This document shows positions 1 to 12,400 of a stretch of DNA of 64,000 nucleotides, piece by piece. A program made the translations under genes and the position numbers. Origin of the DNA: Triplophysa rosa (lineage: Eukaryota > Chordata > Actinopteri > Cypriniformes > Nemacheilidae); the NCBI RefSeq assembly GCF_024868665.1, contig NC_079891.1, forward strand, positions 35,100,332-35,164,331, written 5' to 3'. Numbering within the stretch: the stretch's first letter is position 1; the number at the start of each line of letters is the position of its first letter. The notes under the pieces were generated by a model. It was not told where the DNA came from. It was given only the letters and a program-made list of their open reading frames with translations, and ran no database searches.

Positions 1-872
1 CAATTAACTTATTAAATGCACAGTAAATTAAAAGTACTTTGTATTGATTTGAGAATTATTTTATTATGTGAAATGAAAAAGGTAAAACAAGAGACATAAA
101 ACTAGCAGTTTTGTAGGTCATCAGTAGAAATGACAACATCTGTCTGCAGACTAAAGATGAATGCAAAATCACTTTTGGGGTTAATCTAGAACACACTTTT
201 AACAAAGTTAAACATCACAATGATACAGTTAGGGTTTGGTGAGACAAAATATGAAAAGCAAATGCTCTGACTCATCTTCTGATGATTCAATTCAGTGAAA
301 CACTTGTCACTGTTTACAAGTCAACGTAGAGTTGGTAACAATTACATTATATATGATGCAATCTTACCGGTTTCTCTAACATTATTTACAAAACATACCA
401 TATTTTACATTATAAAAAACATTGGCAGTTTAGTATATTCCAATAATGTTTAACATAGTGTTTTATACCAATATAGGAAATGAATGTCATGTGTAGCCTA
501 TATAAGGTGTAATCATGTGGCAACAACTGTAATTGCAGGTCTTCTTTAAAAGCCTCACATATTTCTAAAATAATTGTATAATCAGAAATGTCAATAAAAG
601 AGAATTTAACTGTGTCATTCATTATCATTACATAAATGACCATCACTAATAAAGATATTGAGTTTGGCACAAACTAACTTATAGCTGACATTACATTCAA
701 ACTACAAAAAAAGAACTTACGCATACTGTAGAGTTGATTGACATTACTAAACGATACATAACTTAAATAAAACATTTCAGTGGTTTGGTACATTAAGAAA
801 AGACATGAGTTGAAGGTTGATCAAGAGAACTTTTACAAGTTTACGTCCAAAATCTGTGTATAAAAATCCAGT
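1..872. other. fastkd5 3' flank / 3' UTR, no other gene
   Basis: AT-rich sequence downstream of the fastkd5 stop codon. A minus-strand AATAAA lies at about 60-65 (plus-strand tttatt), so much of this stretch could be fastkd5 3' UTR, but no nearer clear poly(A) signal decides the end. An 86-codon open frame at 410-670 has low-complexity content and no recognisable domain. Confidence 0.4.
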
Positions 873-3266
873 TTATTTTTTGGAGTCACTGAAGATCTTG
901 CAGTGTAGGTACGCAAGTTTCTCCGCATGCGAGCGTCGCAGCAGTGGAAACCATTCCCAATGAGGCAGCTCCACAACTCTGTACCCGGCCAGCTCGAGCT
1001 GTCTCCGCTTCAGTGCATGCAAACCCAGCAACCGATGACTCCTGTAACAATACTGATTCCTGTTTGTCACTTGAACAGCGAGACGTACGACAGATGCTTT
1101 AGATCTGTCTCGCTGAGATGAGCTGATCCCAGACTTGGTCATTGCCATCACAAGGTCATCTGTCAAGTCAACACCCACATTGAAGATGCTCTCTCTCTCA
1201 TGGACCGGCTCAACTTTACACCTCTGAAGCGGAGTGTTAGATGGATGCACCGGAACGTTTTTGATGTTGGTGAGTTGAGCTAACAGATCATCAGTCAAAG
1301 GAACTCCGGAGAGTTTTCCCTCCCAGCCGTGAGCCGACGTGTCTTTCGAGAGAGTCTGGTGTTCAGGAGACACGGGAAGAGGTTGATCGTTGCGATCCAA
1401 ATGTACCTCCAGGTCAACAGAGCGCAGATGCGGGAGGATCATGCGTTTGCGCACGAACCTCTCTCCACCCAGAAGTTTCTGCAACATGGCTTCAGCCTCG
1501 ACAACTTCAGGCTTTTGGCAAATATCAGACCGGGCGAAGTCCCACAACTCTTTCGTCACTTCTGTTATCATAGAGTGACTCAGTCTCGGACCCGTCCACA
1601 TGGGCAACTCCAGGCCTACAGATCCATCCAAAGTGAATAAGTCTTTTTTCAACTCCAGCTCTTGTGAACCGCAAGCCTTGGTAATAAACTCCGTGCTCAA
1701 CGCCAGGCTCACCAAGTCATGCGGGAACTGACCCACAAAAGCTAAGCCGAGCAAGCCGGTCAGCAGGTGTTCAGGAAAGCGTTGAAATTCCCCCTGACGT
1801 TCACGTAAGGCTGCAGTGAGACAGGGATAGAGATTGGGACACTGGCTGGGATGGACGCCTAACGTACCGAAGGCCCACACCATCTTAGCGGCGTCTTTAC
1901 TTCTGCAGTGCGTGATGACATCGGGCAGCCGTTCAGCTACGGCCAGGAGGATTCGATCATCTCTGTAATGCAGAGCGGAGCAAGCCAAGACGACGTGCAT
2001 GAGGCCTTGAACGCCCATCTGTGGGGCACGTCCCGGTATCTCACATCCCATGGCTTCCAACCACGGAAGATGGTCCAGATAACTAAATCGCATCAGTTTC
2101 ATCACATTCACTATTGCAAAATCGCTCATGTCCTTCACTACAGCGTGCGTACGGTCCACGAGTATGCGCGCCGCTCTCTCGGAGAGGCGGATCTGTGATT
2201 TGAAGAGGCCCAAGCAAACAGCACCCAATTCTTCAGCTTTCAGTTGGTTTAAGTGACGCAAGAGTAACGATTCAACGGGTTGAATGAAAGCCTCTGGACA
2301 TCTCCTGCCTTCTCCCACAATGTATAAAAGTTGAACTAGCTCTGGTGAACCCATCTGGTTAAAGTATCGACTGATGTTATCAAAGAGTCTCTCCAGATAT
2401 TGAGGAACGGATCGACCGAGGCAGCGCCACAAGTCGGCCGCGAGCAGCAACTGGCGAAGCTCCATCTCACTTGCTCGGCGGCAGAACTCTATTTCGAACA
2501 ATCCTAACAGACTGTGGGAATGAGGCAATCCCAAATTCACGAAGGCCCTCAACACGTCTAGCAACTGCGGAAGCGTGAAGGACTGAAGGGATTCCACGCT
2601 GTAACGCAGTAACATGTTGAATCGCGTGTCACCTCGAACCACTGCCGACCGTTCTCTGGGCAACTGGCCGAGTTTACACAAGAAAAGAGCGACGTCTGAA
2701 GGTCCCATGCTGCCTTTGAGAACACTGACTTTATGAAGAAGTAACAAGGCCTCATTGAGGTCAATAGCAGAGGAATGATGAGAGGGGTCATGCGTCATAC
2801 TGCCGTATTCGGGTCGACATCTCTGAAAGGCGCGTGGCTCACCTTTGACGTTTGGATCTTTGGGGATGTGTGGGGTAGACGGGGGTCCTGTGTCAGATCC
2901 AGCTTTACTGAAGGCCAGGTTTAACAGCGTGTTCTTAGCACTGGAGAGCTGTCGGGAGGAGCTAATGCTGTACGGGTTACTTTGCTGTCTGTACGCTGGC
3001 TTGAAGGGCAGATTGGAGTATGGTTCCTCCTCTGCATTGAAACGGCCCGGGGCAGAAGATTGGCCTGTTCTGACCCGGTAGTAAGCGGAGGGATTGTACA
3101 CCAGCGTGCTCGATGGCTGCTCTGTTCTTTCTTTTTCTTCCTCTCTCTTTGGCTCTCCATCTCCTCTGCTTGATGGGAGATGCTGAGCTCTGAAGATGAG
3201 GATGCGTTGTATGTGGGCGTAAAGACGTCTCTTTGCCTCATGATGGAACAGCAGCGTCGCAGACAT
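873..3266 (-). CDS. fastkd5: FAST kinase domain-containing protein 5, mitochondrial
   Basis: Encodes a 797-residue protein of the FASTKD family. FASTKD5 acts in mitochondrial RNA granules and is needed to mature transcripts not flanked by tRNAs (such as those for COX1 and CYTB). The whole coding region is one exon, as in human FASTKD5. The N-terminus (MSATLLFHHEAKRRLYAH) is basic and amphipathic, as expected for mitochondrial import. The middle holds the alpha-helical FAST repeats, with segments close to the human protein such as GLPHSHS and HCRSKDAAKMVWAFGTL. The C-terminal ~70 residues form the RAP domain (NRNQYCY, LLGLHALKRRQLELAGYRVV, ELPHWEW). I chose the ATG at 3266; the frame stays open two codons further, to a GTG. 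A splice acceptor (CTTTTCCAG) ends at 3279, so the coding exon begins about 12 bases before the ATG. The stop is TAA at 875-873. Confidence 0.95.
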   Translation of the reverse strand: MSATLLFHHEAKRRLYAHIQRILIFRAQHLPSSRGDGEPKREEEKERTEQPSSTLVYNPSAYYRVRTGQSSAPGRFNAEEEPYSNLPFKPAYRQQSNPYSISSSRQLSSAKNTLLNLAFSKAGSDTGPPSTPHIPKDPNVKGEPRAFQRCRPEYGSMTHDPSHHSSAIDLNEALLLLHKVSVLKGSMGPSDVALFLCKLGQLPRERSAVVRGDTRFNMLLRYSVESLQSFTLPQLLDVLRAFVNLGLPHSHSLLGLFEIEFCRRASEMELRQLLLAADLWRCLGRSVPQYLERLFDNISRYFNQMGSPELVQLLYIVGEGRRCPEAFIQPVESLLLRHLNQLKAEELGAVCLGLFKSQIRLSERAARILVDRTHAVVKDMSDFAIVNVMKLMRFSYLDHLPWLEAMGCEIPGRAPQMGVQGLMHVVLACSALHYRDDRILLAVAERLPDVITHCRSKDAAKMVWAFGTLGVHPSQCPNLYPCLTAALRERQGEFQRFPEHLLTGLLGLAFVGQFPHDLVSLALSTEFITKACGSQELELKKDLFTLDGSVGLELPMWTGPRLSHSMITEVTKELWDFARSDICQKPEVVEAEAMLQKLLGGERFVRKRMILPHLRSVDLEVHLDRNDQPLPVSPEHQTLSKDTSAHGWEGKLSGVPLTDDLLAQLTNIKNVPVHPSNTPLQRCKVEPVHERESIFNVGVDLTDDLVMAMTKSGISSSQRDRSKASVVRLAVQVTNRNQYCYRSHRLLGLHALKRRQLELAGYRVVELPHWEWFPLLRRSHAEKLAYLHCKIFSDSKK

Positions 3267-3298
3267 CAACACCTGACACTGGAAAAGACATAAAAGGG

Positions 3299-4490
3299 AT
3301 TGTTTAAATTAAAACACCAACATAAAACTGTATAAATTCAGAGAAATATCGGTCAGTCACGCGCGTTTCTGTTGTTATATTTTAGAATTAACGGCGGTCT
3401 TGAACTTGTTTTCAAAAATTGTAAAAGCCTTCGAATAATTAGAACGTTTCGAAATACTCTTCTGGGCAAAAGCTGGAGGAAAAGGTCAACATCACTGTAC
3501 CATCATGGTCCACTTTTATTAAGTTAAAGAAAAGACTGAAAATTTCTTTAATAGCTCAGCCATTTCGAACTTTGACTAAAGGGAAAGTACACCACAAAAT
3601 AAAAAGTATTTAATCGTTTCTTCTTTCTTTCTTCTTTTTCATTTTAGGTGTCATCTCCATCTCCGGCATTCATCAAAAGAAGACCCAGAAATATTAACAT
3701 ACATGTCAAACATACGAGTTTCATAAAATATCTGAACAATGTCACAAACTAAACATACGTTTCTATAAGCAATAAAGTGAACTTATTTAATATTTCAACA
3801 TACATTTAAACATAAAAAATGTTTTTATTTTTGTCCTGTATAGATGTGTAGTTGTTTTCTTGTATGGGAAAATTCTCTATTATTCAGCTCATCACATTTA
3901 CATTTATGCATTTGGCAAACGCTTTGTGACTTACTTTGCATGATACTATACATTTTGTTTGTTTCTGAGGACGTGCAATCCCTGGGACGAACCTGTGACC
4001 TTGAAGTTGCTAGCGCTATGCTCCAACCACTGAGCCACGGGACATTCAAATAACAGCAAATAATTGTTTATTAAAGACGTTTCGCCAAACAAAACAACCT
4101 ATATTCGGTCTAAACGTCTACATTTGACAAGATCATTGAAGATGACAGCAAACATACAGTACATATTTTATTTAAAGCGACTTTAAAGCACAGCACATTC
4201 AAGGTAATTGGTTATGCGGTTGTGTTCCTAAAACAACAACAACAAACAACCTAGGCACAAAAAACACTATGAGCTACTGGGGTTTTGTTGTTTAGTGCTA
4301 CTGCTGCTGCTGTTATTGTTAGTTTAAATAAAATTGTGAAAAAAAATAAAACACGTGTCTTGTGGCGAAACGTCTACAATGAAACAAATGTTACGTCCTG
4401 TCAACGGCTGAACGTACTTTACTGCACAAGCGCTAACTAAACATTAAACACTGTGTACACATACTGTGCGCAAATTATAGTAAAAATATA
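3299..4490. other. probable fastkd5 intron 1
   Basis: AT-rich, no open frame of note. It holds one tRNA-derived SINE (3895-4050) and otherwise nothing recognised. Confidence 0.4.
3895..4050 (-). mobile_element. tRNA-derived SINE
   Basis: Read on the minus strand, the head resembles a tRNA gene: an A-box-like stretch GCTCAGTGGTTGGAGCAT (4037-4020) and a B-box-like stretch GGTTCGTCCCAGG about 30 bases on. It is followed by a body ending in the tail GCCAAATGCATAAATGTAAA. The tRNA-like head plus 'AAATGCATAAATGTAAATG' tail is a familiar fish SINE design. Its internal promoter makes it a tRNA look-alike rather than a tRNA gene. Confidence 0.65.
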
Positions 4491-4497
4491 AGCATAC

Positions 4498-4690
4498 CTT
4501 CAGTGTGTGTGTTCTTCAACGACACAAATAATAATACAATAGAAGTTTTATGTTCGTTTTCAAAATCATTGATAAAGCGCATGTGTACGCGTATGAAGCG
4601 GACGGATCGTGAAAGTACGGTGGCTCACACGAGACAAATGCGCTTCGATAATAAAACGAGTGCCTTTGACAGCAGAATTCCTTATGTAGA
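4498..4690 (-). promoter_or_regulatory. possible fastkd5 5' noncoding exon and promoter
   Basis: On the minus strand a good donor (CACTGAAG then GTATGC) lies at 4498/4497, and the sequence just upstream of it (4560-4640) is locally rich in CpG, unlike its surroundings. Because the fastkd5 coding exon starts with a splice acceptor, an untranslated first exon must exist upstream, and this is the best candidate I can see. The 5' limit is a guess. Confidence 0.3.
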
Positions 4691-4699
4691 ATAAACAAT

Positions 4700-7127
4700 C
4701 ATTGGTTAAATGTATATACTTATTTAACCTTTATTCGTATTATTTTACGTGTGGGTTATCGTAGTTACAAAAGAAACTGTCAACGCTCATATATTTTTGT
4801 AAGTCACAGAAAGAAAATAATCGAAAAAACATATTATGATTGTGTTCTCATTTTGGTATATCAATTAACAACCTAACCATTTCTAAAACGTTGTTAAGTG
4901 GTTGCTAGGCAGTTTGTATGATGTGATAGGTTGGTTGCTAGGGCATTGTTGGGCCTCTATGGTGAACACTGCTGTTTTTGGAGTGACATAATGCACATGA
5001 TGAATTAAATTGTGTCAGTTTACTTCAGTACACTACACGCCGAATAAATAAATAATAGCACTTCAGTGTACAGAACAGGATCATTCACATCTGTAATATA
5101 TCTGTAATGTGTATGTGACCCTTAAAAATCCTGGGGCCACTAGAAGATGTGGGGTGTTTTTGTTTTTATTGCTTTATGTCATATGTACTTACATTGATCA
5201 TTTTACCTCTAGACTGCATTCTACTCAAAAACAATACTAACATTTTTTCTAGGAAGAAACCGTGAAGAGAAAGTGTTGTGTGAAGAGAAAGGAAAGAGAA
5301 ACTGTTTCTTTGTTGTTATTCACATCTTTATTATTTAAATTAATATTTGCTAAGATATGCTTTTCCCAAGCAAATTCTGAAAAAAAGGAAAACAAAAGAA
5401 TGCTTACAAAACATTGGTGGCCTTTTGCTCCCCCGTACATCTCAAGAACTGATAAATAGAACGTAAAGACATGGGACTCTTGAATGAATGACTTTACAGT
5501 AATATAGCCGATGGAAGGTTTTAAGATTCATATATGTATATTATATTCCTATAATAATAGTTTGAAAAATAAAAGCTGACATGTCAGTCTCATTACTTCA
5601 CAAAAGTATTCACACGCATTAGCTCGGTATATTTGGATAGAATAAGTTCTGTACACATAAGGAACGGTGATATTTACATGCAGTCGACTGCCTTTGTCTC
5701 TACCAAGAACACAGCAGGACACAACAGAAGCACATAGCAGCAAATGCGGCCGAAGACAGCAGAGGTGCGGCGTCCATCTAAAGCTTCATCCCGTACGTCT
5801 CTCTTAACACCTAGTGTCATAAAGTGGCATGAATCTGGATTGATTATCAATGAAATGGCATCATTCTAGTGATGACGGAAAAGAAGAGGCACAAGCACCG
5901 TGCGACATAAGGCTCTTCCACATGAATGTTTCTATTCACATCTTTCTAGAACTTTATGGGAAATAAATCAACGGACTGCGGTTTCCGTACAGCTGAATTA
6001 TATACGCTGGAAAACAGTTTGTGCTTGTTTTCATTTCAGCACAGACACACCAGATGCACTTCATATTTACTGTAAGAGTGAAACTGGCTTGCAAGTGCTG
6101 TGATACGACCAAATGTCTCAAAATATGGATCATTCAAGAGTTTGTGCATAATAACAAGCAGGGCAAAAGTCATGGATCGGTCCAATGACATTTCTATAAG
6201 CGACATTTAAAGACTTTGTGACAACAGGTGTTTTGTAAAATGCTCCCACCTCGTCTGAGCCAGCAAGTACATTGATCAAAATCTCTGTCTGTGTACGGAA
6301 TAGCGTACCACTCACACTACCTCTATTCAGTATGCAGTGCTGTGTCCCACAATGCATTGCACGCAACCTGACCTTCCAATGTTTGTAACTTTCTTTTGCA
6401 TCAGACTGAACGAAGATTAAAAATGAAACCGTATTCCAGTGGCCTTCAGTCGTCATGCTGTACGCTGCAGAAATAGTATGGTAGTATGCTGTTCAGAACA
6501 TCCCAACATCATCCTCAAACTAGCACACGATGGACTTTTTACCCGTTCAAAAATCTCCACATCATTTGTGTGCACTGTGCACTTCAATCTACTGCATATT
6601 ACATCTTTTTCAAAGTCAAAAATTCTAAATGATACTTTCAGCAAGTATACACGGACACGTATTATATGCTCTTTTTGGAAGAATGTAAAGTCATATTCAA
6701 ATGTAATCGCTCGTCGTTGTCGCGCGTGTTTTGGCTCAGCCGCCGTCCGTCTCGTTCCGGCGCGGCGGCTTCATAAACCTGTTCACGACAACCCCGTCCT
6801 TCTTTAAAAGCGTATTTAATATATCTCTGTCTGTTTAACTCTACATTGCTCAAAACATAGAAAAGGGCAAAAACAACATTCAGGTGATACAGTGCGTTCT
6901 GATTAGAAATAAATAGGTGTCCTCCACCACTGCTTCGGGTGAAAGAGCAGGAGGGTTGAGCGCTTCCGTACCGCACTAGGCCTTAGGGCATCAAACCCGC
7001 TGTACGCAAGCACGTCAATGCGACGCTTTACATATTAAAAAATGACTTACAGTGCATTTAAGCTATACATTTGATGCGTGTTCCCTTGGAATCGTACACA
7101 TGACGATTCCGTAGACCGTTCCATAGG
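4700..7127. other. spacer between fastkd5 and lzts3; no gene recognised
   Basis: No exon or conserved protein segment recognised on either strand. It starts AT-rich. Near 6690-6780 there is a short CpG-dense patch of unknown meaning. Part of the right half may be lzts3 3' UTR, which would run leftward from 9438, but I cannot place its end. Confidence 0.4.
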
Positions 7128-8215
7128 GCGCGCGCGCGCCTGACCCCCAGTTAACTTCCGGTTTGTGTTTCTTCTTCTTGTAAGGTTATTGGCGGTGGGC
7201 GAGCCAACTTTTGGTGTCCGGTGTGTTTGGCTAGTGTATGATCATATAAATATTTAATTTAATTTATGGTAATGTTAATGTATATTATTATTTTATTGTA
7301 TAATAATTGTATTTAAAGAGTACATAACTAGGGATTTTTAAGGTCCTACTTTGGTTTAGGGAGTGTCCAACAACAAGTATATGTACAGAGAAGGTGTAAA
7401 AACGCAATTATTTCGGAATAATAGGCAGTTATTCATACCTTACTTCGTGACTGACTCAAATGATTCGTTCCGCGATTCATCTGTCTAATCCCCTCCTTTC
7501 CGCTAGCCTAGTCTGATGTGATTGGTCAGATGTGTTGTGTGTAAATGTTGTTACTATTTCTTTGATTGTCCAGCACCTTGGTCAACAATTGTTGTTTTTA
7601 TTGCTGCTTTATAAATAAAGATGAGTTGAGTTGGTCTAGTCGGCTGTGATTGGTCTACCCGTGTAGTGTTTGGGGGAGAAGAGCGAAGTTGTCGCGGGCA
7701 GTCCTAGCAAAACGTAGGCGGGGACTATATGTAGTGATGTAAATCCCTGGCAGTTCGTGAATCGGACTAGGGACGACTCGTTTTTCAGAGTCGACTCCTT
7801 TTTTTAAAAGCCATAACTTTGTTATTCATTCACCTTCGGATTTATAACTTGGCAGACAGCTTTCAAACGCGGCAACATTACGCACTGCATGAAATGTAAT
7901 TTTCATGATCTCATATTATGTACTCTTTAATACACGATTTGTTGAATTTTGTTGTATGTTCATTTTATTAAATAAACAATTTGTTGAATGGGTCCTGTAG
8001 TTTTAACGCGTTTAATGAAACCGTATGGTACACTGACATCTAGTGGTTGAGCTTGGTATCGCAGTCTAAATTCAAAATATTACAGAGACATGTTTAGCCA
8101 AGTAACGGTTCTTCTCGGTTTCTTTTGATTGTTATCAGAAATAATCTACAGGCGCTCTTATTGTTTGTGAATGTGTACCAGAAGTTAACTGCAGCCCACG
8201 AATGCGCGCATGCGC
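7128..8215. mobile_element. TIR DNA element interrupted by a TTAA element (copy A)
   Basis: The ends are inverted: CAGTTAACTTCCGGT near 7148 and ACCAGAAGTTAACTGCAG near 8178, both flanked by GC-alternating ends (gcgcgcgcgc / gcgcgcatgcgc). The outer 190 and 290 bases match an uninterrupted copy at 57222-57635. The 610-base middle (7317-7926) is absent from that copy and is a separate TTAA-flanked element. Confidence 0.7.
7317..7926. mobile_element. TTAA-flanked nonautonomous DNA transposon, nested
   Basis: The ends AGAGTACATAA (7317-7327) and TTATGTACTCT (7916-7926) are perfect inverted repeats, and each is flanked by TTAA (7313-7316 and 7927-7930). The related element at 57222-57635 has a single TTAA at the matching site, so TTAA is a target duplication and this segment is a true insertion. 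No transposase frame is visible. Confidence 0.8.
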
Positions 8216-8418
8216 TGTAAGGTTTGTTTATGTTGTCACTTTGAAACCGTCTATTCTCAGCTATTGCGTATATTTGGGCAAACCTTCATCTATTGCTAGT
8301 TTTCACTTTCAGCTCAACAACTGGCATGGCGGAGCAACAGTCTGAAGAGAGTCAACGTTTATAAAGCTTCGCAGATAACAACTTATCTTGTTTAAATCTT
8401 AGCCCAAGAACACACAAT

Positions 8419-8712
8419 AAAGGGACAGTTCACCCAAAAATAAAATTCTGTCATCATTTATTCTCTCGTTTGGTTGTAAACCTGTATGTGAGTCTTTCTT
8501 CAGTGAAACACAAAAGTAGATATTTTGAGAAATGTCTCAGTGGTTTTGCGTTCATACAATGGAAGTCAATGGAGTTCAATGTTGTTTGCTTACCAACGTT
8601 CCTTGAAAATATCTTTTTTGTGTGTGTTCTGCTGAAGAAAGAACGTCATTTGACATGACATGAGCGTGAATAAATGATGAAGTAATTCTCATTTTGGGGT
8701 AAACTGTCCATT
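8419..8712. mobile_element. degraded TTAA-family MITE ('GGGACAGTTCACCC' type)
   Basis: Starts AAAGGGACAGTTCACCC and carries the palindromic body seen in the better preserved copies at 13787, 26214, 28871 and 62450 (mirror-image GAACACAAAAGA / TCTTTTGTGTTC segments). The right end (aaactgtcc) has decayed and no longer shows TTAA. Confidence 0.65.
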
Positions 8713-8958
8713 CATGCTTGCGTAAAGTTTGTTCTGTCCTAACAGTCCAACAGAAAACATCACCAGCAGCCGGACTCTCAGAGTTTGGTCCTCGCATTTA
8801 AAACTGGTGGTGTGTTGTGTCAGAGATCTTCTCCCTGCATCTCTTAACTGTTGTGTGTCTGTCTGTCTGTCCAATACAGTTCTAACTACAAAATAATGCT
8901 ATTGTCACTGATAATAAACAGTTCTACTTTTGACATACTTTCTCTATGTTTTTTTTAA

Positions 8959-9099
8959 AGGTGAAGTCTGTCATCTTCCACAGCAGTGTGACATATTTTC
9001 CCCTCCAAATATGTAAACATTACAGTCCAACCAATGGCAGATGGAGGCTTCAAAACAGTCAGCAGTTTTTGAGCGTTGCAGAAACGACACACTTCACCT
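8959..9099. mobile_element. short TTAA-flanked MITE
   Basis: The ends AGGTGAAGTCTGTC and GACACACTTCACCT are inverted repeats, each flanked by TTAA (8955-8958, 9100-9103). At 141 bases it has no coding capacity. It lies within the likely lzts3 3' UTR. Confidence 0.65.
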
Positions 9100-9438
9100 T
9101 TAAAAGTCACAACCCCTATCACACTCCAAACAGTCTGACCTCAGGTCTGTTCTGCATCTACATCCCATAAACCCCTGAGTGTTAAATCCAGTCGTGTGTT
9201 TCCCCTTGGCACCTGACCCAGGGCCAGCTCCTCCGCCCTAATCCAACCAACCAGCTGATAAGGCCACACGTGCGCATAACCAACCAACAAACCGGCTCTC
9301 AACCCAACCGCCTGCCCCACACCAGCAGGGCATCCTTGGACAGACCTCGGAAGCTGAGCGGTCACCGTTTGTTTTGTTTGTTTGGATTGTACTGAATGCT
9401 ATTGTAATCGGGGCTTTACGGGTTTTACTGCATCGCGT

Positions 9439-12400
9439 TCAGATCTCCGTGGACTCGATCCTTTCCAGCCGAGTTGGAACCGGCCACGGCGGCGCCAGCT
9501 GGTGCAGCTCCGGCAGCGCCTTGTCTTCCACCGGAGGAGTCGGAGAGGTCAGCGATATAGACACGGAAACGGGCGTGGGTACGTCCTGCGAGACGGCAGG
9601 CGGCGGTGAGGCGGACGTAGCCGGGGGCGGAGGGGTCAGCTTCTCCACGCGCTCCTCCAGAGCTTGATTCTTCTGCAGCATCTCCACGTAACTGAGCTGC
9701 AGCTGCGCCTGGTACTTGAGCACGCGCTCCTTTTCGTCCTGCCAGGTTTGCCGCTCCTGGGCGAAGGTGAGAGCCTGACGCTCCCGCTGCTGTCGCTCCA
9801 CGCGCAGCTCGCTCTGCAGACGATCCAGCTGCCGCCGCAGGTCGCCCGACTCCTGCCGCTGGACTTTGGAGTCGTCGCTCAGCATGGTGAGCAGCGGATC
9901 TGGAGCCGGTAGGGCGGGGAGAGACGCGGGCGTTTCCGGAGGGCTCAGGGGGGAGAGAAGGCGCTCTCGGCTGCGGGACGTGACCATTTGGCCCACTTCA
10001 CCCAGGCTGGGCTCAGCGGCCCGACCGCCACTGCTGAGCTCACCCAGAGCTTTTTTCAGACGCGTGACCTCCGTCTCAAACACGCTCAGTTTGTCCCTCA
10101 GAACTGTCACCTGCAGGAATGAACGAAAGAGAGGGAGAGAGAAATAAGAGGAATCAAAGGAATCTCTATTGCCCCCTTCAGTTTGGGAGTTTGTTAGCAC
10201 CACATTGACACAAGAACACACTTTGTACAGATCGAGCATTTCGGTCTGAAAACAACATTAGCAGCACTTAGTTTCCTTAAAAAATCATAAAAGAATGAAA
10301 AATAAATAACTTTGGTAACAAAATGGTAAAGAAAAGCAGAATCATACAAATAAGAAAGTGAAGAACAGGGGCCAGTTGCATAAATAAAGCCACTAAGTTA
10401 AGACTGTGTCTTAACAGCTATTCTCAAAGACTAGCAATTAGTTAGGACTAATAAGTCTTACTTTTCATATTTCAGTAAGACCAATCTACCTTTTTATGTA
10501 CCTGACTTGAAGAAGTTATGACCAGTCTTGAAGAAAAAATTAGGTGACTAACTTGTAAGACTAGTCTAAGCAGTTTATGCAACCGAGACTTCCATTTACA
10601 TTCATAATTTACTTTTTTATTAAATAATTCCCTTTTTACATAATTTTATTTTTGCTTTTATCACTCACTACTGCCTGCAAAAAACTAGACAGCTGAGTAT
10701 TCGGTAACTTCAAATCACATTGGTTCTTGCATGTCTCATTGTAAAATAATGAGCTTTGAAGTTATTGATGAATTTCAAATTTTTTATTTTTATTACATTT
10801 TAACTTTAGTTTTCTCTCAAAAACTTTCACTTCAAAAGATACTTTTTTACTTCAATGATGGAAGCTTTTGCTTTTTGAAGCTTCACCACGTTGACCCCCG
10901 TACAAGAAGATAACGTGATGACATTTGATTATGAAATGATTTGTTTGTGTACCTCAGCCAGCATGGTCTGTAGTTCTGCCTCGCAGCGCTCCAGCTCCAG
11001 GGTTTTGGTGCAGAAAGACTCTTTCAGGCTGATCTCGGCTTCTTCCCTCTGTCTCAGTTGAGCATTGAGATCTTTCAGCTGTCCTCTGAGGGCCACCATC
11101 TCACCCGCCCGCTGGGTCACCTCACCCTGACTCTCTCTCAACTGCTGCTTCAGCAGAGAGATCTCACCCGCCTTCTGACACACCTGCACCAGCACACACA
11201 CACCGGCTGACATTACACACACCGCTGTATGCAGATCGGAAAATTAAGAGATTTATAGGTATGTGATTGGTCAATTTTTGTTTAAATTACAAACAAAGTT
11301 GTATTAACAATGTTTTACATGTATTTAAAATAGGTTAAAAAAATCATTTTTAATGAAAGATGCAAAACCTGACACACTGAATGCAGATGTTCGTTTTTTA
11401 AATCATCGGTTCATATCTTTTTAGAGTTATATCGTTTAGAGTCGCTTACTCACAGATTAATGTTTATTTCCACATTTTACAATAACGGTTAACTCATCTA
11501 TGAAATAACACAAATGTAACTTTGTGGAATTATGTTTTGAATAAAGAACTAAGAATTAAATGAACACGTTATAAAAATTATATTTCATCATCTTCTTTCT
11601 TTGTGTAGAATTTAAAGAAATGTTCTCAATTCCCAGGTGTCAAATCGTTTTCTCAAGCAGCTTCATGAGATCTCATCCTGAGATGATTTTTAAACACTAT
11701 TGAAGGAGTTGACATCTGAGCTCTTACTGGCTGGTTTTTCTTCATTATTCAGTCAAAGTCATCCATTTTAAAAAACGTTAAATTAAATCAAATTGTTGTT
11801 TTATAATGTAAGACATTCATATATTACCACAATTAAAAAAATCACATACCTATTATTCAAATATTTACGCAAACACTTTCAGATCAATTGGTTTTTAAGA
11901 TCCTGCGAAGCAAGCGACACTAAACGTTTGTCACTCTCAGTTTCTCATGGTCCGGTATGTGAGCATTAAGTTCTGATACGGAGTCTCTCACCTCCCACTT
12001 GGTTTCCTCGAGTCTGGGCAGAATGTCGGCCTGCTCCTTCCTGAAGTCCAAGCACTTCTTCTCCAGCTCTTCTCTCTGAGCGAGCAGCAGCGTCATTTCA
12101 TCCTGCAGTCTGCGTTTGTCCTGCTGCAGACGGCTGATCTGCGCCTGCAGGGCCTGCTGCGTGCGCTGAGCCCGTCGGGTCACCTGCTGCAGTCGCCCGG
12201 CGTAGTTCTGCCTCAACTCCTCCATCTCACGCTCCCACACATGCTGCTTCTCCTCGAACACCTGCACGATGGCCGCTTCGCTCTGGTCCAGATTGCGTCG
12301 CATGTGGATCACCTGTGAGGAGGAGATTTAGACCTGGATCACACACTACACAAGCGCGGCTCACCTGAAACCTTGTTGCGCGATATATTGACACACAACA

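Noticed and set aside
410..670. 86-codon minus-strand open frame
   Set aside because: Low-complexity AT-rich sequence, no domain, no splice partners; probably fastkd5 3' UTR.
3975..4048. tRNA gene
   Set aside because: The A- and B-box-like motifs belong to a SINE head: mutated stem pairing and the typical SINE tail follow.
3300..9400. ubox5, the human neighbour of FASTKD5
   Set aside because: No U-box or RING-like exon was found on either strand.
9374..9912. Several plus-strand open frames opposite lzts3
   Set aside because: They are antisense shadows of the GC-rich lzts3 last exon, whose minus-strand frame matches the family.
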